A DNA stretch of 64,000 bases from Acetanaerobacterium elongatum (GTDB taxonomy: Bacteria; Bacillota; Clostridia; Oscillospirales; Ruminococcaceae): assembly GCF_900103835.1 (NCBI RefSeq), contig NZ_FNID01000017.1, forward strand, positions 1-64,000, given 5' to 3'. The translations under genes and the position numbers were made by a program. Under the pieces are notes generated by a model. It worked only from the letters and a program-made list of their open reading frames with translations, was not told the origin of the DNA and did no database searches. The stretch's first letter is position 1. Each line of letters starts with the position of its first letter. This document shows positions 38,201-45,971 of this stretch, in pieces.

Positions 38201-38727
38201 TGTATCTCTAAGTAATAGTTTCCTTTTCCAAAGATAGCCTCATATTCAAGGGCTACGCGCTTGGCTTCATCATACTCGCCATTTAAGAGCTTTCGAGGTA
38301 TCTCACCCGCAAGGCAGGCGGAAAGGCAGATAAGCCCATCGCTGTACCTTTTCAGCAGCTCCATATCTACTCTGGGGCGGTTATAGAAGCCATCGATAAA
38401 GCCCAACGAAACCAGCTGTATCAGATTTTGGTAGCCCTGATTATTTTGGCACAGCAAAACCAGATGATAGGGGCTGGAATCCAATGCATGCACCTTATCA
38501 AATCGTGTTCGAGGCGCTACATAAACCTCACAGCCGATAATTGGTTTAATGCCATTCTTTTTTGCTTCCTTATAAAAATCAACCACGCCGTACATTACGC
38601 CGTGGTCGGTTATGGCTACAGAGGTTTGCCCCAGATCTTTAACCCGTTTTATCAACTGAGGAATACGGCACGCACCATCCAGCAAGCTGTACTCGGTATG
38701 CACATGAAGGTGGACAAACTCGTTCAT
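35227..38727 (-). CDS. dnaE: DNA polymerase III alpha subunit DnaE
   Basis: DnaE is a replicative polymerase; in Firmicutes it extends primers before hand-over to PolC. The protein starts with a PHP domain (FVHLHVHTEYSLLDGACR). The polymerase core contains the catalytic acidic residues in SMPDFDIDFCYEKR and the block GPGRGSGAGSLAAYCIGITGIDP. Finger and thumb regions follow, then a helix-hairpin-helix part and an OB fold (VVITGRVSVREEEEPKIVCE). The length of 1166 residues is typical. The ATG at 38727 is preferred over a GTG at 38739. It follows whiA closely. Confidence 0.96.
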   Translation of the reverse strand: MNEFVHLHVHTEYSLLDGACRIPQLIKRVKDLGQTSVAITDHGVMYGVVDFYKEAKKNGIKPIIGCEVYVAPRTRFDKVHALDSSPYHLVLLCQNNQGYQNLIQLVSLGFIDGFYNRPRVDMELLKRYSDGLICLSACLAGEIPRKLLNGEYDEAKRVALEYEAIFGKGNYYLEIQDHGIEEQKQIIPYIIRLSQETGIGLVATNDAHYLVREDAKMQHVMVCIQTGHTVDDDDTLEFPTEEFYIKSGEEMKSLFSYAPQAISNTLAIAERCEVTFEFGVTKLPYFKAPENKDNVEYFKEKCYEGLKRNYGDNPAPTLYERLDYELSVIIKMGYVDYFLIVHDFIAYAKRNDIPVGPGRGSGAGSLAAYCIGITGIDPIKYNLLFERFLNPERVSMPDFDIDFCYEKRQKVIDYVISKYGSDHVAQIITFGTMAARAAIRDVGRALGLTFQAVDTVAKLIPTELHMTIEKALSVMPELKTLYENDVKIRELIDMARKLEGMPRHASTHAAGVVITRDPVSSYVPLSKSDESIITQFTMTTLEELGLLKMDFLGLRNLTVIHDCEEMIRCTTPDFSMEHIPNGDQDVFKMLSQGYTLGVFQFESAGMKRVLTDLKPDKIEDLIAINSLYRPGPMESIPKYIANRHRPELVTYKTPLLKPILDVTYGCIVYQEQVMQICRQLAGYSYGRADLVRRAMSKKKADVMEKERHNFIYGAKRDDGSIECVGAVSNGVSEEVANDIFNEMSSFASYAFNKSHAAAYAFVAYQTAYLKYHYPKEYMAALLTSVLDNTDKVVEYIGECSRMNIKVLPPDINQSGEGFTVAGEGIRFGLVAIKNLGRNLIRDLINERRNGPFTSFYSFCERMQGSDLNKRGMESLIKAGAFDSLGYKRRQLCLNSESILNAIGSRSRSMLEGQIDLFALNNPIKQSEPVMADTEEFSLTELLHYEKETIGLFISGHPLNDFRHAAERIGTVNLSDVIASQKEETGRFKDRDIVKLLCIVTSKKLKTTKSNETMAFIEIEDTTASVEAIVFPKLLADNTKLLTVGGTVVITGRVSVREEEEPKIVCENIESVEQAVASSVAAERINTAPEKKGRTGLFLKLESRQDERLKKAQNILEYFNGTTAVYVYFNHEKELTQAPASLWITPYPNMLLELKRILGAENVVLRE

Positions 38728-38760
38728 ATTGTTTATCACTCTTTCGGTACACAGTATGGT

Positions 38761-39681
38761 TTACTTCTTGATAAGCTGCTTTTGTTCTTTTGCCATAGCT
38801 GAAAGTCTTCTTAGCCTGTGGCTAACCCCAGAACGCGAAAGGGGCGGCTTCAACATCTGCCCAAGCTCGCTTAAAGAGCTTTCAGGGTATTTAATCCTAA
38901 GCAGTGCAATCTCCCTTAATTCTTCCGGCAAAAGTGCAAGGCCAAGCGCCTTTTTTAAATATTTAATATCCCGAATCTGGGCGGCGGAAGCGGTAATGGT
39001 CTTTTCAATATTTGCTGTTTCACAGTTGGTTTTACGGTTAATATTATTACGCAAATCTTTGATTATTTTAATATCCATCAGTTCCAGTGTAAACCGCGAA
39101 GCGCCCATATAGGTAATTACATCTTCAATTACACCGCTGTCTTTCACATAGAGTACATAACTCCCCTTACGAACCGAGCTTTTAAAGGTAAAGCCCGCAT
39201 CCTCCAACAGCAGTGCAAGATTCCTGCTAAGGGTGAAACGAGGTTCAACAAACTCTAACCGATAAGCCTTATGTGGGTCACTGACATAACCGCATGCCAA
39301 AAAAGCACCGCGGATAAAATGGCAGATATCCTCCGGTGTATCGATGTTAGCCATATTAACCTTTAACGCAATCTCATTAAACTCATGCGCGAAATATTCT
39401 AGTACCCTCTGCCGGTCAATTTCTCGTAAAACAGATACGGCAAACGCCTTCGCTTCAGTGCCCATTACCCTCAACTTTGCCTCGGCACCGCATAATTCGT
39501 GCAAAAGGTCTTGGTAGAGGGTGGCTACGCACTCGTATTCGGTTTGAATAGATATCCCGGAAGAGTTAAAGCTTCGCGAAAAAAGCATTAACCCGTAAAG
39601 TAACGCTTTTTTACCAGCCGATGAAAGCTTGGCCGTATTACACAACTCGGCTTTGAGCTTGTATCCGTAAGTGTCTGCCAT
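38761..39681 (-). CDS. whiA: DNA-binding protein WhiA
   Basis: WhiA is a conserved Gram-positive regulator with an N-terminal fold like LAGLIDADG endonucleases and a C-terminal helix-turn-helix. It controls sporulation septation in Streptomyces and affects division and chromosome segregation in Bacillus. The N-terminal region includes LCGAEAKLRVMG, DICHFIRGAFLACGYVSDP and YRLEFVEP. The C-terminal HTH is in LRIKYPESSLSELGQMLKPP followed by LSRSGVSHRLRRL. The length of 306 residues is normal. In most Firmicutes yvcK separates it from rapZ; here it follows rapZ directly. Confidence 0.95.
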   Translation of the reverse strand: MADTYGYKLKAELCNTAKLSSAGKKALLYGLMLFSRSFNSSGISIQTEYECVATLYQDLLHELCGAEAKLRVMGTEAKAFAVSVLREIDRQRVLEYFAHEFNEIALKVNMANIDTPEDICHFIRGAFLACGYVSDPHKAYRLEFVEPRFTLSRNLALLLEDAGFTFKSSVRKGSYVLYVKDSGVIEDVITYMGASRFTLELMDIKIIKDLRNNINRKTNCETANIEKTITASAAQIRDIKYLKKALGLALLPEELREIALLRIKYPESSLSELGQMLKPPLSRSGVSHRLRRLSAMAKEQKQLIKK

Positions 39682-39726
39682 ACTAATGCCAAACCCCGTT
39701 TCGCAAAGTAAGCTATGAATATGCCG

Positions 39727-40590
39727 TTATCTGTCTTTGGTGATATCGCGATGATTTGCAATTGCGATAATACCCTTTTCATTAAGGTACTTTGAAAGCT
39801 CCTGTGCAAACGTCACCGAACGATGCTTGCCGCCGGTACAGCCGATGGCAACTACCAACTGACTTTTTCCTTCATTTGTATAAAGAGGAAGCGTAAAATC
39901 AATGAGGTCTTTAATCTTGCTTAAAAAGGTACGTGACTCCTCAAAGCTGAGCACAAAATCGTGTACCTCCTTGTCCAGCCCCGATTTAGGTTTTAGTTCA
40001 TCATAGTAAAACGGGTTGGGCAGGCAACGCACATCAAAAACTAGGTCTGCCTCACTCGGAAGGCCATATTTAAAGCCAAAGGACATACAGTTCACAAGCA
40101 TGCCCGAAGAGTTATCCTCAAGAAATAACGCGGAAATGCGCTCTTTCAGCTGCGCAGTTGATAATATGGAGGTATCGATAACATAGTCAGCCATGCTTTT
40201 AATCTTCTTAAGCATAACGCGCTCTACGGCTATCGCATTTTCTACCGAAGCATTTTCACTGTCAACCAATGGGTGCTTTCGCCTTGTTTCCTTATACCGT
40301 CTGATTAATACATCGTCACGGCAATCCAAAAACAAAATCTTATACCGATAGCCATTCTTTTTCATCTCGTCAAGGCTGTCAACCAGCCCACTAAACATAT
40401 TCCCGCCGCGAATATCGGTAACGACCGCAATCTTGCTGATTTTACCGTCGGATTGAGAGCACAGCTCGGCGAATTTAGGAATCAGCATGGGAGGCATATT
40501 ATCTGCGCAAAAGAAACCAATATCCTCCAGTACGTTGATTGCTCTTGTTTTTCCGGCGCCCGAAAGCCCGGTTATAATTACGAGCTGCAT
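39727..40590 (-). CDS. rapZ: RNase adapter/nucleotide-binding protein RapZ (YvcJ)
   Basis: RapZ/YvcJ proteins bind and hydrolyse nucleotides; in E. coli RapZ controls GlmS synthesis through small RNAs. The N-terminal P-loop is GLSGAGKT, after MQLVIIT. Other family blocks are DNMPPMLIPKFAEL, DVRCLPNPFYYDELKP and the C-terminal VAIGCTGGKHRSV. The ATG at 40590 gives the normal N terminus and 287 residues; the frame extends to 40620. It sits between murB and whiA, which supports a link to cell-wall precursor control. Confidence 0.94.
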   Translation of the reverse strand: MQLVIITGLSGAGKTRAINVLEDIGFFCADNMPPMLIPKFAELCSQSDGKISKIAVVTDIRGGNMFSGLVDSLDEMKKNGYRYKILFLDCRDDVLIRRYKETRRKHPLVDSENASVENAIAVERVMLKKIKSMADYVIDTSILSTAQLKERISALFLEDNSSGMLVNCMSFGFKYGLPSEADLVFDVRCLPNPFYYDELKPKSGLDKEVHDFVLSFEESRTFLSKIKDLIDFTLPLYTNEGKSQLVVAIGCTGGKHRSVTFAQELSKYLNEKGIIAIANHRDITKDR

Positions 40591-40669
40591 TTTGTATCCA
40601 TGCCTTTCTTTAACTTGCAAATGTCTAAACCGCTTGAGCGGCAGCTTTATTTTTCAAAATGGTATGATT

Positions 40670-41584
40670 CTAGTCGCAACCAAAGAATCGAATCTCACAT
40701 TCAAGTGTAACCCCTGTCTGCCTTAAAACCTCTTCTTTAATAATTTCTATCAGCCGTAAGATGTCATTACAGGTTGCGGTTCCGGTATTAATAACAAAGC
40801 CCGAATGCTTAATACTAACCATAGCGCCTCCTACCGATTTGCCCTTTAACCCGCACTGCTCAATCAAGGCGGCCGCAAAATACCCTTCCGGCCTTTTAAA
40901 GGTACTTCCTGCACTGGGATATTCCAACGGCTGCTTTGTTTTTCGTCGCTGGAACAGCTCATCCATACGCTCTTTAATGATTTCCTTGTTGCCGGGCTTT
41001 AGCTGTATTTTTACACTTGTGATGCAAGAGTCGCTTCCGCTATAGATACTCTTTCGGTAACCAAGCGCAAGCTCGCTGCCTGCAAACTCGCCCATTTCCC
41101 CATTATGGTCAACATGCCTGCATGAAATGAGGATGTCCTTCATCTCTCCGCCATAGGCACCCGCATTCATATAGGCGGCGCCACCAACGCTTCCGGGAAT
41201 ACCCCACGCAAACTCAATGCCCGTAAGGGCCGCCTGATATGCAGTATAGCTAAGCTGCGCAAGTGGTGTGCCCGCCCTGCACTCCATAACCTCACCATAC
41301 TGGCTAATACCTGAAAAACGATGTCCTAGGTGGATTACCGCACCCCGTATACCGGCATCACAAACTAATATATTGGAACCCTTGCCTAAAATACAATAGG
41401 GAATCTCGTGATCTTTAAAATAAGAGATTAATGCGGAAACTTGGTTTTCCTCACTGGGAGAAATAAACACATCAGCCGGGCCGCCTACTTTAAAGGTGGA
41501 ATGCAGTGACATAGGTTCATCAATTTTTACATGGCAGTTGATTGAGCCACAAAAATCTCTCACCAATAAAGCAGTATCCTTCAA
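40670..41584 (-). CDS. murB: UDP-N-acetylenolpyruvoylglucosamine reductase
   Basis: MurB reduces UDP-GlcNAc-enolpyruvate to UDP-MurNAc, using NADPH and bound FAD. It shows the FAD-binding block GGPADVFISPSEENQ, the signature GIPGSVGGAAYMNAGAYGG and the catalytic region YPSAGSTFKRPEGYFAAALIEQCG. The start is a TTG at 41584, eight bases after GAGG. The length of 304 residues fits the type found in Firmicutes. The gene lies upstream of rapZ. Confidence 0.96.
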   Translation of the reverse strand: MKDTALLVRDFCGSINCHVKIDEPMSLHSTFKVGGPADVFISPSEENQVSALISYFKDHEIPYCILGKGSNILVCDAGIRGAVIHLGHRFSGISQYGEVMECRAGTPLAQLSYTAYQAALTGIEFAWGIPGSVGGAAYMNAGAYGGEMKDILISCRHVDHNGEMGEFAGSELALGYRKSIYSGSDSCITSVKIQLKPGNKEIIKERMDELFQRRKTKQPLEYPSAGSTFKRPEGYFAAALIEQCGLKGKSVGGAMVSIKHSGFVINTGTATCNDILRLIEIIKEEVLRQTGVTLECEIRFFGCD

Positions 41585-41665
41585 GCCAAAAACCTCAATT
41601 TCATATGGTATTAGACAGCAACTATATAAATTTTCCTATAGCTCTTAACACAGTATAATACCGCT

Positions 41666-42625
41666 TTATGCGTAAAGATTGCCTAAAAATGCCGCACCGA
41701 TAATGCCGGCATCGTTGCCAAGCTGTGCAACACAAAGCTCCGTGTTCTTTTCGGAATATTTCGTGTAAACCTCACGTTTGATATATTCACGAAGCGGTTT
41801 TAAGATGGTTTCTCCTTCTTTTGAGATACCGCCGCCCAGGAATAGAATTTCCGGTTGAAAGATGTTAATCATATTTACCAACCCGCAGCCAAGATAGTTT
41901 AGGTAGGTGTCTACAATCTCCTTGCCGCCCTCAACGCCCCCGCGCATTGCATCAAACGCTACACGCCCGTTTACCTTGTTAATGTCACTATCCACCAGTT
42001 TCCACATAGCGGAACCGGGGTGCTGAGTAAGATAATCCTTGGTCATGTTGATAAGCCCAGTAGCTGACGAATAGGCCTCAAAGCAGCCTTTTCTGCCGCA
42101 GGTGCACTGCCTGCCATCGTAAACAATAACGGTATGCCCCAGCTCTGCACCCGAAAAGTTAAAGCCTGAATAGATTTTGCCATCAATAATAATACCGCCG
42201 CCAACACCCGTGCCAAGTGTAATACCTATTACATTGCTGCGACCCTTTGCGGCTCCTGCAAGTGCCTCGCCATAAACCGCAGCGTTCGCGTCGTTTTCCA
42301 TATAGACGCTTTTACCAAGGCGCTCTTTCAGCATTTTAACCATCGGAACGTTGCGGAAGTAGAGGTTATTGGCATATTCAATCTCACCTGTTTGTTGGTT
42401 TACCGTACCGGGGGTACCTATTCCAACCCATTCAATCTGGCTGATATCGATGTTGGCATCCTGAACAGCAGCCCTTGTAGCCGCTGCCATATCATCAGCG
42501 ATTAATTCTGCCGCACGGGGAGCATTGGTTTTCATCTTACCCCTGCCGATAATCTTATAGTTTTCGTCTACAATACCAACCGCAATATTGGTTCCGCCAA
42601 GGTCGATGCCTGCATAATATCTCAT
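41666..42625 (-). CDS. glcK: ROK family glucokinase
   Basis: A ROK-family sugar kinase, most likely glucokinase. The ATP-binding motif is GIDLGGTNIAVGIVD; the ROK zinc motif is CTCGRKGCFEAYSS; the block ITLGTGVGGGIIIDG precedes it, and the catalytic aspartate is probably in YMENDANAAVYGEA. No N-terminal DNA-binding domain is present, so this is an enzyme rather than a repressor. The ATG at 42625 gives 319 residues; an ATG at 42637 is possible. The location beside hprK and pfkA fits a role in carbon metabolism. Confidence 0.88.
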   Translation of the reverse strand: MRYYAGIDLGGTNIAVGIVDENYKIIGRGKMKTNAPRAAELIADDMAAATRAAVQDANIDISQIEWVGIGTPGTVNQQTGEIEYANNLYFRNVPMVKMLKERLGKSVYMENDANAAVYGEALAGAAKGRSNVIGITLGTGVGGGIIIDGKIYSGFNFSGAELGHTVIVYDGRQCTCGRKGCFEAYSSATGLINMTKDYLTQHPGSAMWKLVDSDINKVNGRVAFDAMRGGVEGGKEIVDTYLNYLGCGLVNMINIFQPEILFLGGGISKEGETILKPLREYIKREVYTKYSEKNTELCVAQLGNDAGIIGAAFLGNLYA

Positions 42626-42657
42626 TGCTAAAACCATCTTTCCTTAAATGATTAAAT

Positions 42658-43398
42658 TTATATCTCGGCTTTAATGCCGCAGTATTTCTCTACCGTTTCC
42701 AGAAAGCGCTGCTTGTCAATATTTAAGACCAATTGCTCAGGGAACCCGATTTCGTCCAACATATCCAGTGATGGCTGTACCCGGCCTATCTCAAGCGCAA
42801 AATGCGCATCAGCGCTAACTACGACCGGCACCTCATACTTTTTGCACAATCGTGCAATTTCTGCACAATTTTTGTCGGCACCTTTGCGTACTTTAAATGA
42901 ATGAGCATTTATTTCTACGATCTTTCCATATTCTTTAAAGGCCTTTACTCCCTGCTCGTAGTCAAAACGAAATGCCTCGGTGCCACAGTGGCCGATTACC
43001 TTCACATACGGGTTTTTAGCTACGCCAATATAGGCGCTGGTGTAATCCTTTACAGTTGCCCACTCCCCTAGTGAAAAATGGAAAGAAGCGATGACCCAAT
43101 CCAAACACGCCAATGATTGGGCGGTTAAGTCCATCCCCCCGTCAGCGGTAATGATGTCCGCTTCGGCTCCGCGCAGGATGAGCATATCATCTATTACGCG
43201 ATCAAGGGTGGAAAGGTTATTAAAAAACCAAAGATATGGCCCATCGGGCATCTGCGGGCAATGCTCCGTAATAGCCAGTGCGCACATTCCATATTTCTTA
43301 GCGTATTGGATATTCTCAAGCAAGGTACTGTAGGCGTGACTGGAGGCGACAGTGTGACAATGTGTTTCGGCAACAGATTTTGCATCTTTAAGTTTCAA
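42658..43398 (-). CDS. PHP-domain phosphatase (YcdX-like)
   Basis: A 246-residue PHP-superfamily protein. The metal-binding residues are in AETHCHT (HxH), AITEHCP, VIGHCG, EINAHSF and VSADAHF, arranged as in E. coli YcdX, a trinuclear zinc phosphatase. Start is a TTG at 43398. The gene lies between hprK and the ROK kinase, a place often taken by a PHP phosphatase in Clostridia. The substrate is unknown. Confidence 0.85.
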   Translation of the reverse strand: MKLKDAKSVAETHCHTVASSHAYSTLLENIQYAKKYGMCALAITEHCPQMPDGPYLWFFNNLSTLDRVIDDMLILRGAEADIITADGGMDLTAQSLACLDWVIASFHFSLGEWATVKDYTSAYIGVAKNPYVKVIGHCGTEAFRFDYEQGVKAFKEYGKIVEINAHSFKVRKGADKNCAEIARLCKKYEVPVVVSADAHFALEIGRVQPSLDMLDEIGFPEQLVLNIDKQRFLETVEKYCGIKAEI

Positions 43399-43457
43399 TG
43401 TTTAATCATGCCTTTCCGGCAACATTATGCCTATATGAAAGAATTATCATTACAATA

Positions 43458-44420
43458 TTAGTACGCGTTCCAATCGGTGTCAGTGCTAGTTGTCTCGGAG
43501 CTAGCCATACCGAGCTTTTCAAGCAGCTCCCGCGCCGCATTGTAACCCATTTTCTTCTGGCGGTTATTCATCGCGGCCACCTCAATAATAATAGCCAGAT
43601 TTCGGCCAGGCTTAACAGGAATGGTAAGAGAGGGCAGCTCTATACCCAGAATCTCAGTAAACTCGTTTTCCATGCCCATGCGATCATAAACCTTGTTCTG
43701 ATCCCAAAGCTCAAGCTGGATGATCATATCCACCTTCTCGGTTACTTTTACCGAGCCCATACCGAAAATACGTCTGGCGTTAATAATACCAATACCGCGA
43801 AGCTCTAAAAAGTGTCGTATATTCTCGGGCGCTGTACCCACCAAGGTTTTATTGGATACCTTTCTCAGCTCAACTGCATCATCTGCAATCAGTCGATGCC
43901 CGCGCTTTACAAGTTCAATCGCCGTTTCACTCTTACCTACGCCGCTTTCACCCAGCAGAAGTATACCTTCGCCGTAAACTTCAACTAAAACGCCGTGGCG
44001 CGTGATTCTGGGTGCAAGCTCAACATTCAGTTTCGAAATAAGCCCAGAAAGAAATGAAGAGGTAGACTCACTGGTTCGCAAAACAGGAACCGCGTATTCT
44101 TTGGCATAGTCGTACATCTCGGGGAAGATCTCTAAGCTTCGGGCAACAATAACGGCCGCAGGCTTTTCCATAAAGAAACGCTTGAGGCTTTCTCTGCGAG
44201 CTTCTTCCGTAATGTTGGCAAGGTAGCCGCATTCAGCTTTCCCCAGTATTTGAATGCGCTGGCAGTCAAAATATTCATGAAAGCCTGCGAAATATAAGCC
44301 CGGCCTGTTTACTTCGCTGCTGGATATCAGAATTTGTGAAGGATCTACCGGAAGATAGATAGCCTCGAGCTTGAACTCATCAATCAGCTTATTTAATGCT
44401 ACCGTAAATATTGTCGACAT
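43458..44420 (-). CDS. hprK: HPr kinase/phosphorylase
   Basis: HprK phosphorylates HPr (and Crh) on Ser46 to drive catabolite repression, and also removes the phosphate. The C-terminal kinase domain has Walker A GESGVGKSETAI, the family signature around RGIGIINARRIFGMGSV and the block VPVKPGRNLAIIIEVAAMN. The N-terminal domain (residues 1-130) is of the MurE-like type. The ATG at 44420 gives 320 residues; a GTG at 44429 has GGAG at 5 bases and is a close rival. No ptsH or crh gene is found in the window. Confidence 0.95.
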   Translation of the reverse strand: MSTIFTVALNKLIDEFKLEAIYLPVDPSQILISSSEVNRPGLYFAGFHEYFDCQRIQILGKAECGYLANITEEARRESLKRFFMEKPAAVIVARSLEIFPEMYDYAKEYAVPVLRTSESTSSFLSGLISKLNVELAPRITRHGVLVEVYGEGILLLGESGVGKSETAIELVKRGHRLIADDAVELRKVSNKTLVGTAPENIRHFLELRGIGIINARRIFGMGSVKVTEKVDMIIQLELWDQNKVYDRMGMENEFTEILGIELPSLTIPVKPGRNLAIIIEVAAMNNRQKKMGYNAARELLEKLGMASSETTSTDTDWNAY

Positions 44421-44530
44421 CTTGTCCACCACTTCTCCGACAAAAAGAATAAGGTTTGCAAACCGTTGTCGGACGGTTATAAATGCTTTTTCCAGAACAG
44501 AGTTCAAAATAGTACAAATACTATTATATA

Positions 44531-44559
44531 ATTATACCGTAACGATTAAATTCTTTCAA
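44531..44559 (-). promoter_or_regulatory. Predicted sigma-A promoter for hprK
   Basis: On the minus strand TTTCAA's complement gives TTGAAA (44554-44559), then 17 bases, then TATAAT (44531-44536). It lies about 110 bases upstream of the hprK start and likely drives the cluster from hprK onwards. Confidence 0.7.
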
Positions 44560-44613
44560 TTAATATTTTCGAAATTGCTCGAAAACTTAAATACAATGAA
44601 GCAGACTAAATTG

Positions 44614-44642
44614 CTGAAAATTTCGTAATTATATGTTATAAT
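44614..44642 (+). promoter_or_regulatory. Predicted promoter for the glycosyltransferase gene
   Basis: CTGAAA (44614-44619) and TATAAT (44637-44642) are 17 bases apart. The -35 box is weak and the -10 box perfect. The promoter faces away from that of hprK; the two lie about 55 bases apart. Confidence 0.5.
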
Positions 44643-44696
44643 CAATTTGCAATGTTTTTTGGTACCTACAATGAAGAATTTAAAGGAGCATAACTG

Positions 44697-45944
44697 ATGA
44701 AGATTGCCATATTTGCTGAAACGTATCTTCCCTACCTTAACGGAGTGGTAACGCATATCAGTGTATTAAAAAGCGGGCTTGAAAAGCTAGGGCATGAGGT
44801 GTTGATTGTATCTGCAGATGCACATGCCAAGCACCATTATATCGAAAATGGTATCCTGCACTGCCCGGCAGTCACCTCAAAACGCATTTACGGTTATGGT
44901 CTTGCCTCTCCGCTCAGCCAAAAGCGCTTAAATATGATTTTAAAATTCAACCCCGATATTATACATGTGCAAACGGAATTCGGCGTTGGGCTTTCGGGCA
45001 TTATGATTGCAAAGATTTTGCGTATCCCGTTGGTTTATACGCTTCATACCATGTATGACGATTACATTTACTATGTGGCACCCAGCAAGCTGGTACCACT
45101 GGTTAAAAAGCTTTCTCACGGCTACGCAAAGATTATTGCGGGCTCGGTAAATGCCATCACCGGCCCATCCGTAAAAATACAGGATTATTTCCAATCTCAT
45201 GGGGTTAAAAAACCTGTGAATATCATTCCCAATACCATTGAAATTGAAAAGTTTGATCCCAATAACTTTAGTGAAGAACAGAAAAAAGAGTTAAAACAGC
45301 GTTATAACATTCCAGACGATCAGATGATAGCCATCTTTGTCGGGCGCATTGGTAAGGAAAAAAGTGTTGACGTGCTGCTGGAGTATTGGGCACAAACGAT
45401 AAAGCCAGAGGATGGGATTCACCTGCTAATTGTTGGCGGTGGGCCAGACAGTGAGCCCCTCCAAGAGCTCGCCAAAACATTAAATCTTGATTCAATGGTT
45501 ACCTTCACGGGGCCTGTACCTCACGAGGAGGTAGCGTCTTATTACGCGATTTCTGATGTATTCGTAACCGCTTCCCTCTCTGAAGTATACTCAATGACCA
45601 TTCTTGAGAGTATGGCCTCCGGTCTGCCGGTACTTCAGCGGTTCGACGAGCTCATCTCAAACCAGATACAGGCGGGTAAAAACGGCTTCTTCTTTAACAG
45701 CGCTACCGAAATGGCTTCGGTTTTAAGGATACTCAAACGTAAGAACCCTGAAGACATGAAAAAGATGAGAGAGGCTGTTATCAATTCCGTAAAGGATTCC
45801 GGCGCCGAGTCGCTTGCAAAAAGCCTGCTGGAGATATACACCGACTTAACCGGGAAGAAAAAATACAAAAAAGCCACACAGCTACGTGATTCAATTAACA
45901 ACTCCAAAATTAAGCTGACAAAGCTGCATCGAGTAAAGAAATAA
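44697..45944 (+). CDS. Glycosyltransferase family 4 protein
   Basis: A retaining GT-B glycosyltransferase. The N-terminal acceptor domain opens MKIAIFAETYLPYLNGVVTHI. The C-terminal donor domain has IAIFVGRIGKEKSVDVLLEY, and the EX7E motif in SEVYSMTILESMASGLPVL. The layout is that of the diacylglycerol glucosyltransferase and 1,2-diacylglycerol 3-glucosyltransferase group, so membrane glycolipid synthesis is the best guess. AAGGAG lies 8 bases before the ATG. The next gene on this strand starts 27 bases after the stop. The charged C-terminal tail ends in several lysines. Confidence 0.85.
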   Translation: MKIAIFAETYLPYLNGVVTHISVLKSGLEKLGHEVLIVSADAHAKHHYIENGILHCPAVTSKRIYGYGLASPLSQKRLNMILKFNPDIIHVQTEFGVGLSGIMIAKILRIPLVYTLHTMYDDYIYYVAPSKLVPLVKKLSHGYAKIIAGSVNAITGPSVKIQDYFQSHGVKKPVNIIPNTIEIEKFDPNNFSEEQKKELKQRYNIPDDQMIAIFVGRIGKEKSVDVLLEYWAQTIKPEDGIHLLIVGGGPDSEPLQELAKTLNLDSMVTFTGPVPHEEVASYYAISDVFVTASLSEVYSMTILESMASGLPVLQRFDELISNQIQAGKNGFFFNSATEMASVLRILKRKNPEDMKKMREAVINSVKDSGAESLAKSLLEIYTDLTGKKKYKKATQLRDSINNSKIKLTKLHRVKK

Positions 45945-45971
45945 TTCTGCGAACCAGAAACGGAGTAGAAC

